DNA of 29,142 bases from Ancylobacter novellus (GCA_003241485.1 QFQD01000082.1:1-29142), one strand, 5' to 3'; counted from the first letter of the stretch, positions 7,633 to 15,537 are shown. The notes: a model not told the origin generated them from the letters alone. Made by a program: numbers and translations.

Positions 7633-7824
7633 GTGAACAACTCAGAGCGTCGTGCCATGAACAACGATCCCCGCAGTCGTCGCCGTGCCCGTGTCATCGC
7701 CCTGCGTCTGGAGGATGCCCGCCAGACGATGATCCGTCGCGCCATTCTGGCCGTATCGGCTGGCATGGTCGCTGCCGCCGGTCTTGGCGCCATGTGGCAC
7801 GGCTTGACGGTGCAGGGTTTCTGA
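7633..7824 (+). CDS. Possible small membrane peptide (63 aa) upstream of uvrA
   Basis: I do not recognise a family. The open frame gives a strongly basic N-terminus (RSRRRARVIALRLEDARQ) followed by one likely membrane-spanning stretch of about 22 residues (AILAVSAGMVAAAGLGAMW) and a short tail. Third codon positions in the reading frame are mainly G or C, as in true genes nearby. The start is unclear: GTG 7633 gives 63 residues with no ribosome-binding site; ATG 7657 gives 55 residues with a weak GAG upstream. It lies between the LexA box and uvrA, in the same direction, with 84 nt to the uvrA start. It may be real and co-transcribed with uvrA, or chance in a leader region. Confidence 0.42.
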   Translation: MNNSERRAMNNDPRSRRRARVIALRLEDARQTMIRRAILAVSAGMVAAAGLGAMWHGLTVQGF

Positions 7825-7908
7825 GCTTCGCCGGGACGGGCGGCCGCCCCGCGATGAGAATTGCGGTTTAGCCGCCCGTTTGACACTTACCGGCGAAAAG
7901 AGCTCGGA

Positions 7909-10812
7909 ATGAAGGACCGCGTGGATATCCCGCGCCGCGACGCACGTTCGATTACCATTCGCGGCGCGCGCGAGCACAATCTCAAGAACGTCGACCTCGA
8001 AATCCCGCGCGACAGCCTCGTCGTGTTTACCGGCCTGTCCGGCTCGGGCAAATCGTCTCTCGCTTTCGACACCATCTATGCCGAGGGCCAGCGGCGTTAT
8101 GTCGAGAGCCTTTCCGCCTATGCCCGCCAGTTCCTGGAGATGATGCAGAAGCCGGACGTCGATCAGATCGACGGCCTGTCGCCAGCCATCTCCATTGAAC
8201 AGAAGACCACGTCGAAGAACCCGCGCTCGACGGTCGGCACTGTCACCGAGATCTACGACTATATGCGCCTGCTCTGGGCGCGCGTCGGTGTGCCCTATTC
8301 GCCCGCGACCGGCTTGCCGATCGAGAGCCAGACCATCAGCCAGATGGTCGACCGTACGCTGATGCTGCCGGAGAAGACCCGCCTGTTCCTGCTCGCCCCC
8401 GTGGTGCGCGGGCGCAAGGGCGAGTACCGCAAGGAACTGGCGGAGTTCCAGAAGAAGGGATTCCAGCGGGTCAAGATCGACGGCGAGTTCTATGAGATCG
8501 CCGAGGCACCGGCGCTCGACAAGAAGTTCAAGCACGACATCGACGTGGTGGTGGACCGCCTCGTGGTGCGCCCGGACATCGCCAGCCGGCTGGCGGATTC
8601 GCTGGAGACGGCGCTTGGCCTTGCCGATGGGATCGCGGTTCTGGAGTTCGCCGATGAGAAGCAGGAGAACGGCGAGGCGCGCCGCATTCTGTTCTCGGAG
8701 AAATTTGCCTGCCCGGTTTCCGGCTTCACCATTTCCGAGATCGAGCCGCGGCTGTTCTCCTTCAACAACCCGTTCGGCGCCTGCCCGACCTGCGACGGGC
8801 TGGGCCATGAGAGCAAGATCGACCCGGACCTCGTGGTGCCGGACCGGTCACGTTCGCTGAAGCAGGGCGCCCTCGCCCCTTGGGCGAAGTCCTCCTCGCC
8901 CTATTACGGCCAGACGCTTGACGCCCTCGCCCGCCATTACGGCTTCAAGCTCACCGTGCCGTGGGCCGACCTGCCGCAAAAGGCGCAGGACGTGATCCTG
9001 CACGGCTCGGGCAGCGAGGCCATACGCTTCGTCTATGACGACGGCATGCGCGCCTATGAGACCTCGAAGACCTTCGAGGGCATCATCACCAATCTGGAAC
9101 GTCGCTGGCGCGAGACCGAGAGCGACTGGGCGCGCGAGGAAATCGGCAAGTACTTCTCCGCCGTGCCCTGCGCCGCCTGCAACGGCTACCGGCTGAAGCC
9201 CGAGGCGCTGGCGGTCAAGATCGCCGGGCAGCACATCGGCCAGGCGGCGCAGCTTTCGGTGCGCAACGCGCTGGAGTGGTTCGGCTCCTTGCCTGGCCTG
9301 CTCACCGAGAAGCAGAACGAGATCGCAGTGCGGATTCTCAAGGAGATCCGCGAGCGCCTCGCCTTCCTGCTCGATGTCGGGCTGGATTACCTCACCCTCG
9401 CCCGCGCCTCCGGCACGCTGTCGGGCGGCGAGAGCCAGCGCATCCGCCTCGCCTCGCAGATCGGCTCGGGGTTGACCGGCGTGCTTTATGTGCTGGACGA
9501 ACCCTCCATCGGCCTGCACCAGCGGGACAATGAGCGCCTGCTCGGCACGCTGCGGCGGCTGCGCGACCTCGGCAATACGGTGATCGTGGTCGAGCACGAC
9601 GAGGACGCCATCCTCGCGGCGGACTATGTGGTCGATGTCGGGCCAGGGGCTGGCGTGCATGGCGGGCGTATCGTCGCCCAGGGCACGCCGAAAGAAATTC
9701 TCGCCAATCCGCATTCGCTTACCGGGAAATATCTTACCGGCGAGCTCACCGTGCCGGTGCCCAAGCGCCGCAAGCCGGACCGCAAGCGCCTGCTGCGCGT
9801 GGTGAATGCGCGCGCCAACAATCTCAAGAACGTCACCGCGGAAATCCCGCTCGGCCTGTTCACTGCTGTCACCGGCGTGTCGGGTGGCGGCAAGTCCACC
9901 CTTCTCGTCGACACGCTCTACAAGGCGGTCGCCCGCCGGCTGAACGGCGCCTCCGAACCGCCGCTGGCGCATGATGGGCTGGAGGGGCTGGAGCACCTCG
10001 ACAAGGTAATCGACATCGACCAGTCGCCCATCGGCCGCACGCCGCGCTCGAATCCGGCGACCTATACCGGGGCCTTCACGCCGATCCGCGAGTGGTTTTC
10101 CGGCCTGCCGGAAGCCAAGGCACGCGGCTATGGGCCGGGACGGTTCTCGTTCAACGTGAAGGGCGGGCGCTGCGAGGCCTGCCAGGGCGACGGCGTCATC
10201 AAGATCGAGATGCACTTCCTGCCGGACGTCTACGTCACCTGCGATGTCTGCAAGGGCAAGCGCTACAACCGCGAGACGCTCGACGTCACCTTCAAGAACA
10301 AGTCGATCGCCGACGTGCTCGACATGACGGTCGAGGAAGGCGCCGAGTTCTTCAAGGCGGTGCCGGCGGTGCGCGAAAAGCTGGAAACGCTGTCGCGCGT
10401 CGGGCTCGACTATATCAAGGTCGGCCAGCAGGCGAACACGCTGTCGGGCGGCGAGGCGCAGCGGGTGAAGCTCTCCAAGGAGCTCTCGAAGCGCGCCACC
10501 GGGCGCACGCTCTATATCCTCGACGAGCCGACCACGGGTCTGCATTTCGCCGACGTCGCCAAGCTGCTCGAAGTGCTGCACGAGCTGGTCGAGCAGGGCA
10601 ACACGGTCGTGGTGATCGAGCACAATCTTGAGGTCATCAAGACCGCGGACTGGGTGATCGATCTCGGCCCGGAAGGCGGCGATGGCGGCGGCGAGATCGT
10701 CGCGGCCGGGCCGCCGGAAGTCGTCGCCAAGGCCGAGCGCAGCCATACCGGCCGCTTCCTCGCCGAGGTTCTGGCCCGCCGTCCGCTCAAGCCGCGCAGC
10801 GCGGCGGAATAG
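7909..10812 (+). CDS. uvrA: Excinuclease ABC subunit A
   Basis: UvrA recognises bulky DNA lesions and loads UvrB in nucleotide excision repair. The 967-residue protein carries two ABC ATPase modules: Walker A motifs GLSGSGKSS (42-50) and GVSGGGKST, signatures LSGGESQR and LSGGEAQR, and Walker B segments ending in LDEPSIGLH and LDEPTTGLH. The C-terminal zinc module is intact (C755-x2-C758 and C778-x2-C781). The first zinc module has only three cysteines: C268-P-V-S271 and C292-x2-C295. I choose ATG 7909 over a TTG at 7861, since IRGAREHNLKNVDLEIPRD follows at the usual distance and a GAG-containing weak ribosome site precedes it. Divergent from ssb, with a LexA box in between, so induction by DNA damage is likely. 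Confidence 0.97.
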   Translation: MKDRVDIPRRDARSITIRGAREHNLKNVDLEIPRDSLVVFTGLSGSGKSSLAFDTIYAEGQRRYVESLSAYARQFLEMMQKPDVDQIDGLSPAISIEQKTTSKNPRSTVGTVTEIYDYMRLLWARVGVPYSPATGLPIESQTISQMVDRTLMLPEKTRLFLLAPVVRGRKGEYRKELAEFQKKGFQRVKIDGEFYEIAEAPALDKKFKHDIDVVVDRLVVRPDIASRLADSLETALGLADGIAVLEFADEKQENGEARRILFSEKFACPVSGFTISEIEPRLFSFNNPFGACPTCDGLGHESKIDPDLVVPDRSRSLKQGALAPWAKSSSPYYGQTLDALARHYGFKLTVPWADLPQKAQDVILHGSGSEAIRFVYDDGMRAYETSKTFEGIITNLERRWRETESDWAREEIGKYFSAVPCAACNGYRLKPEALAVKIAGQHIGQAAQLSVRNALEWFGSLPGLLTEKQNEIAVRILKEIRERLAFLLDVGLDYLTLARASGTLSGGESQRIRLASQIGSGLTGVLYVLDEPSIGLHQRDNERLLGTLRRLRDLGNTVIVVEHDEDAILAADYVVDVGPGAGVHGGRIVAQGTPKEILANPHSLTGKYLTGELTVPVPKRRKPDRKRLLRVVNARANNLKNVTAEIPLGLFTAVTGVSGGGKSTLLVDTLYKAVARRLNGASEPPLAHDGLEGLEHLDKVIDIDQSPIGRTPRSNPATYTGAFTPIREWFSGLPEAKARGYGPGRFSFNVKGGRCEACQGDGVIKIEMHFLPDVYVTCDVCKGKRYNRETLDVTFKNKSIADVLDMTVEEGAEFFKAVPAVREKLETLSRVGLDYIKVGQQANTLSGGEAQRVKLSKELSKRATGRTLYILDEPTTGLHFADVAKLLEVLHELVEQGNTVVVIEHNLEVIKTADWVIDLGPEGGDGGGEIVAAGPPEVVAKAERSHTGRFLAEVLARRPLKPRSAAE

Positions 10813-10830
10813 CGGACGGATTGGCAGAAA

Positions 10831-10871
10831 CCGTCATCCCGGTCGGCCGCAGGCCGATCCGGGGATGACGG
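10831..10871. terminator. Large GTCATCCC/GGGATGAC palindrome between convergent uvrA and ctaA
   Basis: CCGTCATCCC-GGTCGGCC and GGCCGATCC-GGGGATGACGG pair into an 18-bp hairpin with two single-base bulges and a three-base loop. It fills most of the 66-nt gap between two convergent stop codons and is a likely bidirectional terminator. The outer CGTCATCCC half-site is, to my knowledge, common in dispersed palindromic repeats of alphaproteobacteria, so it may be one copy of a genome-wide family. Confidence 0.6.
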
Positions 10872-10878
10872 AAAAGGC

Positions 10879-11943
10879 TCACGCCTGCTGGTTCAGCCGC
10901 ACCAGATGCACCGTCACCGCGATCAGCACCAGCGTGGCGCCGAACTGGTGCGCCAGCGCGATGTCGATCGGCACCTGATGCACCAGCGTCATGATGCCGA
11001 GCGAGGCCTGGGCCGAGACCAGCGCCAGGATCAAGAGTGCCCGCCGGCTGGCCGCGCCGCGAAGCCGCCGCGCGCTCAGCCAGTGCCCGAGCGCGAAGGC
11101 CAGCAGCACATAGGCGCCGAGGCGATGGTTGAACTGGACGGTGAGGACATTCTCGAAGAAGTTCCGCCAAATCGGCTTCTGCACGAGAAGATCCGCCACG
11201 GGCGGCACGAGGTGGCCGTCCATTAGCGGCCAGGTGGTGTAGGTGAGGCCAGCATCAAGGCCCGCCACCAGCCCGCCGAGAAATATCTGGATCAGCACCA
11301 GAGCGAGAAGCAGGCGCGCATGCCCGCGCAGCCATTGCGGCGCGGCGCGCTGATCCTGCGCCGGCCTCAACGACACCGCCACGGCCACTGTGGCGGCGAG
11401 GATGATGCAGGCGAGCGTCAGATGCGTTGCCAGCCGGTACTGGCTGACATCGACCCGGTTCACCAGCCCCGATGCCACCATCCACCAACCGACAGCCCCC
11501 TGCAGTCCGCCCAGGGCGAATAGCCCCGCCAGCTTCCAGCCAAGCGGACGGTCGATCAGGCCGCGCCAGAGGAAGAACAGGAACGGCAGCAGGAAGACGA
11601 AGCCGATCAGCCGGCCGAGCAGCCGGTGACCCCATTCCCACCAGAAAATGTACTTGAACTCGGCAAGGCTCATGCCGCGGTTGATCTGCTGGTACTGCGG
11701 GATCTGGCGATACTTGTCGAACTCCGCCTGCCAGGCCGGCTCGCTCAAGGGCGGCAAGGTGCCCGCCACCGGCTTCCATTCAGTGATGGAGAGGCCGGAT
11801 TCGGTCAGCCGCGTCGCGCCGCCGACGACCACCATGAGCACGATCATCGACGCAACCACATAGAGCCACAGCCGCACCGGGCGCAGGTGATCGGCAGTGC
11901 GGGCGATGCCGTCATCCGGCAGGGCAGTTCGGTCAAGGGCCAT
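10879..11943 (-). CDS. ctaA: Heme A synthase (COX15/CtaA type)
   Basis: This inner-membrane enzyme oxidises the C8 methyl group of heme O to give heme A for aa3-type cytochrome oxidase. The 354-residue length and about eight hydrophobic segments fit. Heme-ligand and pathway histidines are in the expected contexts: WWEWGHRLLGR, THLTLACIIL, FNHRLGAYVL and LAHQFGATLVL. The first helix is followed by GGATRLTESGLSITEWKPVAGTLPP, a stretch typical of the alphaproteobacterial/mitochondrial branch. The ATG at 11943 (MALDRTALPDD) with GGGAAA upstream is favoured; an in-frame extension to 12126 adds 61 low-complexity Arg/Pro residues. It converges with uvrA and diverges from the DUF2842 gene. No other cytochrome oxidase genes lie in the window. 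Confidence 0.96.
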   Translation of the reverse strand: MALDRTALPDDGIARTADHLRPVRLWLYVVASMIVLMVVVGGATRLTESGLSITEWKPVAGTLPPLSEPAWQAEFDKYRQIPQYQQINRGMSLAEFKYIFWWEWGHRLLGRLIGFVFLLPFLFFLWRGLIDRPLGWKLAGLFALGGLQGAVGWWMVASGLVNRVDVSQYRLATHLTLACIILAATVAVAVSLRPAQDQRAAPQWLRGHARLLLALVLIQIFLGGLVAGLDAGLTYTTWPLMDGHLVPPVADLLVQKPIWRNFFENVLTVQFNHRLGAYVLLAFALGHWLSARRLRGAASRRALLILALVSAQASLGIMTLVHQVPIDIALAHQFGATLVLIAVTVHLVRLNQQA

Positions 11944-12155
11944 GAACGTGTTTCCCAGATGCGCCCGCCTCGGGCGTCCGTCGCGCGGTGTCCGCAGCCC
12001 CGAGCTGGCGACGTCGCCGCTCCTTCGGGCACCCTGCTCCGGCCAGCTTCCGTGCCGGCGCCGCGAGCGATATAGAGGCCGGGCGCCGGGTGCAACGGGA
12101 CTCTTTGTCCCGTGACCGGACGTCACCGCCCCGCAGAGCCCGACGGAGTTTGCCC

Positions 12156-12389
12156 ATGAATGCCCCCCTCTCCCCGCGCCTGCGCAAATTCATCGGAACC
12201 GTCGCGATGTTCGTGCTGGTTGTCTGCTGGGCGCTCGGAGCCATGGCGCTGGCGCAGGGCCGCGTCACCACCCTGCCTGCGGTCTGGCAGTTCTTTGCCT
12301 ATGTGATTCTGGGAACCGGCTGGATCGTACCCGCGGGGTTGCTGATCCGCTGGATGCAGAAATATGACCGAAAGCCCGAGAGCTTCTGA
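12156..12389 (+). CDS. DUF2842 family small membrane protein
   Basis: A 77-residue protein with two hydrophobic helices: roughly residues 13-33 (GTVAMFVLVVCWALGAM) and 43-64 (WQFFAYVILGTGWIVPAGLL), ending in IRWMQKYDRKPE. The pattern RKFIGTV, two helices and a terminal LIRWM matches DUF2842, a family of unknown function that I know only from alphaproteobacteria. Start at ATG 12156, with GGAG placed eight bases upstream; longer in-frame starts would read through arginine-rich non-conserved sequence. The gene diverges from heme A synthase with a 212-nt gap and converges with the Wzz-like gene, whose stop is 25 nt away. No function can be assigned. Confidence 0.82.
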   Translation: MNAPLSPRLRKFIGTVAMFVLVVCWALGAMALAQGRVTTLPAVWQFFAYVILGTGWIVPAGLLIRWMQKYDRKPESF

Positions 12390-12414
12390 GCAACCCGCCT
12401 TACCCGTCCCGCGA

Positions 12415-13881
12415 TCACGCGGCGAAGGGGAGCGCCGCCTCGGGGAGGGTCAGCGTGACCATGGCGATGTCGCTGAAACCCGCCGCCGCCATCTCATCGA
12501 ACGCCTCGACGGCGCCGGTCGCCGGCATGCCGGGTTGGGTCACCAGGATAAGGGTCGGCTTCAGCCCCGCCAGCCGCTGCGCTCCCTCGACGCCACCCAA
12601 CGGCGGCGCGGCGACCACGACATGGTCATAGGTCTGTTCCAGCGCGCTCAGAATGAGCGTCAGCCGATCGGTGGCGATCAGCCCATCGGCATCGCGCGCC
12701 CCACGTCCCGGGGGAATCACATGGCAGCGCGAGGCAGCTTCGCGGTGAATGGTGTCGGAGAAGCTTGCGACGCCGAACAGCAGATCGGTGAGGCCTGGCG
12801 CGCGGGGATCGGCCGTCAGTTCGTCGAGCAGAGGCGAGGCCATATCGAGGCAGACGATCACCACGCGGCGCTCCGCGGACGCGAGCGAGCGACCCAGCGA
12901 CAGCGCGCAGCGAGCGATGCCCTCATGCTCTGATGGGCCTGTCACCACGACCAGCCGTGCCGCGCCACCGCGCAGTTCGACCAACCGGGACAGATCCGCC
13001 AGTTCGGCGTCGCGGACCACCCGTCGGCGCGGCGGGGACGCGGCCTCTTCGTCGGACACGATGTCGTTATTCGTGCCACCTATCCACGGCAGATGCTGGG
13101 TGGTCTCGCTCGACGCCAGTTGCGGCACGGCCGGCGTCAGCGCAGCCTCCGGCTCGGCAGCGCGCCGACGCCGCAGAAATGCCTGAAAGCCGAGAGCCAG
13201 TCCGAACGCCACAATGGCAGCCCCCAGACCGATGACGCGGGGGGACGGCGTCAGCGGCGCCTCGGCGGGAACCGCGCGCATGGCCGGCCGGGCAGTCGCC
13301 ACCAGGGGGCCGGCCGGGTCCATGTTGAAGGCGCCCTTGCCCTGCCGGAGCCGCAGATAAGTGTCGGCAAAGGCATTCGCGATGTCGGCGGCGAGCCGTG
13401 GATCGGGAGCGACAAAGCTGATGGAGGTCTGCCCATCACGGCGCTCGACGACCGCCAGACCCTTTTCGATGGCGCGCAGGGCCTGCGAGTCGAGCGATCC
13501 CGGCGCGCTGGAGGGCAGACCGAACAGAGCGGCGAAGCGGCCGCTGGTGTCGGCGCGCGGCGACAGAAGCCGATCGCTCAGAACCCTGTCTTCCAGCACC
13601 TGCCGGGCAAATTCGCGCGATGAAATGATCTGGGAACGGCTGTTGACCGCCCCGGCGCCGCGCCCTTCGGCGAGGAGACGCGCCTCTGCCATGTAACGCG
13701 GCGGCATCATCTGCAGCGCGGCACCACTGGCGAGAAGCGCCACAAAGGCGGGAAGCAAGAGATTGCGGCGCAGATAGGGGCCGCTCCGCGTGACGAGGGC
13801 GCGCGCCTTCTGCCGAACAGAAACGGCAACCGTCTCGACGGTTGGCGAAACCTCTGCCGCTGTGTTGCTCTCGTGCACCAT
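12415..13881 (-). CDS. Wzz/ExoP-like chain-length determinant protein with degenerate BY-kinase-type ATPase domain
   Basis: This 488-residue protein has the layout of a polysaccharide co-polymerase: a first membrane helix (about 41-59), a periplasmic part (60-210), a second helix (about 216-234) and a cytoplasmic domain. The cytoplasmic part looks like the CpsD/ExoP tyrosine kinase fold, but the ATPase motifs are gone. Where the P-loop should carry GK-S/T there is GPSEHEGIAR (315-324); the second Walker motif reads CLDMAS (344-349); the usual IDTPP appears as VAAPP (423-427), losing the acidic residue. There is no C-terminal tyrosine cluster. I infer an inactive, perhaps structural, domain. 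No polysaccharide genes adjoin it; it stands alone between DUF2842 and tRNA-Pro. ATG 13881; no clear ribosome site. Confidence 0.75.
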   Translation of the reverse strand: MVHESNTAAEVSPTVETVAVSVRQKARALVTRSGPYLRRNLLLPAFVALLASGAALQMMPPRYMAEARLLAEGRGAGAVNSRSQIISSREFARQVLEDRVLSDRLLSPRADTSGRFAALFGLPSSAPGSLDSQALRAIEKGLAVVERRDGQTSISFVAPDPRLAADIANAFADTYLRLRQGKGAFNMDPAGPLVATARPAMRAVPAEAPLTPSPRVIGLGAAIVAFGLALGFQAFLRRRRAAEPEAALTPAVPQLASSETTQHLPWIGGTNNDIVSDEEAASPPRRRVVRDAELADLSRLVELRGGAARLVVVTGPSEHEGIARCALSLGRSLASAERRVVIVCLDMASPLLDELTADPRAPGLTDLLFGVASFSDTIHREAASRCHVIPPGRGARDADGLIATDRLTLILSALEQTYDHVVVAAPPLGGVEGAQRLAGLKPTLILVTQPGMPATGAVEAFDEMAAAGFSDIAMVTLTLPEAALPFAA

Positions 13882-13945
13882 GGCGCCATTAGGCGCTTGC
13901 TGTGGTTTCCACGGCGTTAAAGCAACGATTGGGGCGGGGTTGAAA

Positions 13946-14023
13946 TGGTCGGAGCGAGAGGATTTGAACCTCCGACCCCTAGTCCCCCAGACTAGTGCGC
14001 TAACCAGACTGCGCTACGCTCCG
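13946..14023 (-). tRNA. tRNA-Pro (anticodon GGG)
   Basis: Reading the minus strand from 14023: acceptor CGGAGCG, D-arm GCGC with AGTCTGGTTA loop, anticodon stem CTAGT/ACTAG with loop CTGGGGG (anticodon GGG, decoding CCC and CCU), T-arm GGAGG with loop TTCAAAT, acceptor 3' strand CGCTCCG, discriminator A and an encoded CCA. All four arms fold; the T stem ends in one G-U pair. The tRNA is 78 nt including CCA. It lies 64 nt upstream of the Wzz-like gene on the same strand. Confidence 0.96.
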
Positions 14024-14109
14024 ACGCCGTAAGGCGTGGTTTGTCGCGCTCTTTTCCGACGATCCACTCTCTTATGTGGCTTCGGGCGGGAATGGCGGCG
14101 TCTTGCGGC

Positions 14110-14115
14110 TATAAT
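14110..14115 (+). promoter_or_regulatory. Perfect -10 hexamer upstream of the nitroreductase gene
   Basis: TATAAT at 14110-14115 would place a transcription start near 14122, 18 bases before the nitroreductase ATG. No good -35 stands 16-18 bases upstream (GCGGGA), so the promoter may depend on an activator, or the hexamer is chance in a locally AT-rich patch. Confidence 0.35.
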
Positions 14116-14139
14116 AACCAACGCTCCGCGGAACAAGTG

Positions 14140-14835
14140 ATGACCCAGAACGCCCCTAACCACCACGCGCACAACTCTGCGCCAGAGGCCGCTGAAACGG
14201 CTCCGCTCATGATCCCGCCGTCGGCTGAAATGCTGTCGCGGCTGGAAACACGCCGGTCCGCGCCGTTGCGCGGCCTCGTCGAGCCGGGGCCGAATCCGGA
14301 AGAACTCCGGCGCATGCTTTCACTCGCGACGCGCGTGCCGGATCATGGCCGACTGACACCATGGCGCTTCATCGTGGTGCAGGGCGAAGCCCGCCGCACA
14401 CTCGGTGCGCGCCTGGACGCGCTCTATGCCCTGCAGAATCCTGACCTGCCTGCCTCGAAGCGAGACATGTGGACGCTCTATCTGCTGCGCGCGCCGCTGA
14501 CCGCCATTCTTGTCAGCCGCCCCGATCCTTCCGCCAAAGTGCCCGAGTGGAACCAGGTTCTCTCCGCGGGCGCTACGGGCATGGCGTTCACGACAGCGGC
14601 GGCGGCATTGGGGTTTTCCACGCAGTGGCTGCTGAAGTGGCCCGGGCGCGACCCGGAAGCCGCGGCATTGCTCGGCGTGACGACGGGCGAGAAGGTGGCC
14701 GGCTTCATCCATGTCGGCCGCCCGGTCCGTTTCGGCGAGGACCGCCCGCGTCCCGCGCTTGAGGATGTCGTGACCTATTGGAATCCGGAACAGGCTTACG
14801 GGGAGCCGCCCACGCATCCGAATGCGACAGCCTGA
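14140..14835 (+). CDS. Nitroreductase family protein (YdjA-like, FMN-binding)
   Basis: A 231-residue member of the nitroreductase superfamily, flavoproteins that reduce nitro groups, quinones or other substrates with NAD(P)H. Family features: a RRSAPLRGLVEPGPNPEEL start of the conserved core (about residue 38), ATRVPDHGRLTPWRFIVV (the phosphate/flavin-contacting region), then SAGATGMAFTTAAAALGFSTQWL and a C-terminal GFIHVGRPVR. This spacing resembles the YdjA/TdsD-like subgroup. The first 30 residues are polar, non-conserved and His/Ala-rich. ATG 14140 is taken because the upstream extension to 14041 overlaps the probable promoter. The physiological substrate is unknown. It diverges from the tRNA-Pro gene; a 303-nt gap follows. 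Confidence 0.9.
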   Translation: MTQNAPNHHAHNSAPEAAETAPLMIPPSAEMLSRLETRRSAPLRGLVEPGPNPEELRRMLSLATRVPDHGRLTPWRFIVVQGEARRTLGARLDALYALQNPDLPASKRDMWTLYLLRAPLTAILVSRPDPSAKVPEWNQVLSAGATGMAFTTAAAALGFSTQWLLKWPGRDPEAAALLGVTTGEKVAGFIHVGRPVRFGEDRPRPALEDVVTYWNPEQAYGEPPTHPNATA

Positions 14836-15138
14836 TCGGCGGCGCCCAGCAGCTTTGCCGACGGTCGCCGGAATAGGTCTCGGCATTCCGCAATACCTTT
14901 GGCGCCCTCGCGACAAAAGCCCGTTACGCCATGCGCATAAGTATTTTCATGTGAGTATTGTTGACGTTTATTCTTGCAGTCGAGACGGGCAAACGGCATC
15001 CTGATGGCAGAGCATGACTTATGAATAATACCATGCGCCTCACGTCGAATTCCCATTCTAGCCATTAAATCGTGATCGCCTCGCCACATTTCCTTTCCAT
15101 CCAGATTCGCAGGATGCAACAGGATAAGGACAGAGGTA
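14836..15138. other. Intergenic region between nitroreductase and RlpA-like genes
   Basis: 303 bases without a convincing gene. CGGAAT/ATTCCG near 14870 forms a weak 6-bp stem that could end the nitroreductase transcript. The stretch 14936-14980 is unusually AT-rich (for example GTATTTTCATGTGAGTATTG) and is the likeliest place for the rlpA promoter; TTGACG occurs there, but no matching -10 at proper spacing. Short open frames here on both strands look like chance. Confidence 0.45.
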
Positions 15139-15522
15139 TTGACGGCTTGGGGATCAAGACGGATTGCCACCGCGGCGTTCGCAGTGGGGATCATCTTTAC
15201 CGCCGGCGGCAAACCCGCTCTAGCAGACCAGAAGAAGAGTTTCGCGACGACCGGAATGGCGTCGTATTACGGCTATGGTGGCCGCACCGCGAGCGGTGAA
15301 CGCCATAGCGCGGAGGCCATGACGGCCGCTCATCGCACCTTGCCCTTCGGCACCAAGGTGCGTGTGACCAACGCCTCGAACGGTCGCTCGATCGTGTTGC
15401 GCGTGAATGACCGTGGCCCCTTCGTGCGCGGCCGGATCATCGATGTGTCGACCGCCGCCGCGGACAGTCTCGGCTTCCGCAAGCGAGGCGTGGCAAAGGT
15501 CGAGATCGCCGTCGTCGACTGA
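15139..15522 (+). CDS. rlpA: Short RlpA-like double-psi beta-barrel protein, exported
   Basis: A 127-residue exported protein consisting of a signal peptide (about 1-29, ending GGKPALA) and little more than the RlpA double-psi beta-barrel domain. The RlpA core is clear: GMASYYGYGGRTASGERH, MTAAHRTLPFGTKVRVTN, and RVNDRGPFVRGRIIDVS with the catalytic-type Asp. RlpA proteins cleave glycan strands that lack stem peptides at the division septum; whether this short form is an active lytic transglycosylase is not known. There is no SPOR domain and no lipobox cysteine, unlike the long E. coli protein. The start is TTG at 15139, with AAGGA about eight bases upstream; no ATG or GTG gives a full signal peptide. 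Convergent with the MerR-type gene. Confidence 0.85.
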   Translation: MTAWGSRRIATAAFAVGIIFTAGGKPALADQKKSFATTGMASYYGYGGRTASGERHSAEAMTAAHRTLPFGTKVRVTNASNGRSIVLRVNDRGPFVRGRIIDVSTAAADSLGFRKRGVAKVEIAVVD

Positions 15523-15537
15523 CGCGGCTCAAGGGAC

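Noticed and set aside
8848..10746. 632-codon open frame on the minus strand across uvrA
   Set aside because: Antisense shadow of uvrA with the same low-complexity composition; no ribosome site, no recognisable domain.
13790..14032. 80-codon plus-strand frame ending in SEREDLNLRPLVPQTSALTRLR
   Set aside because: That C-terminus is the antisense translation of the tRNA-Pro gene, a well-known false protein in databases.
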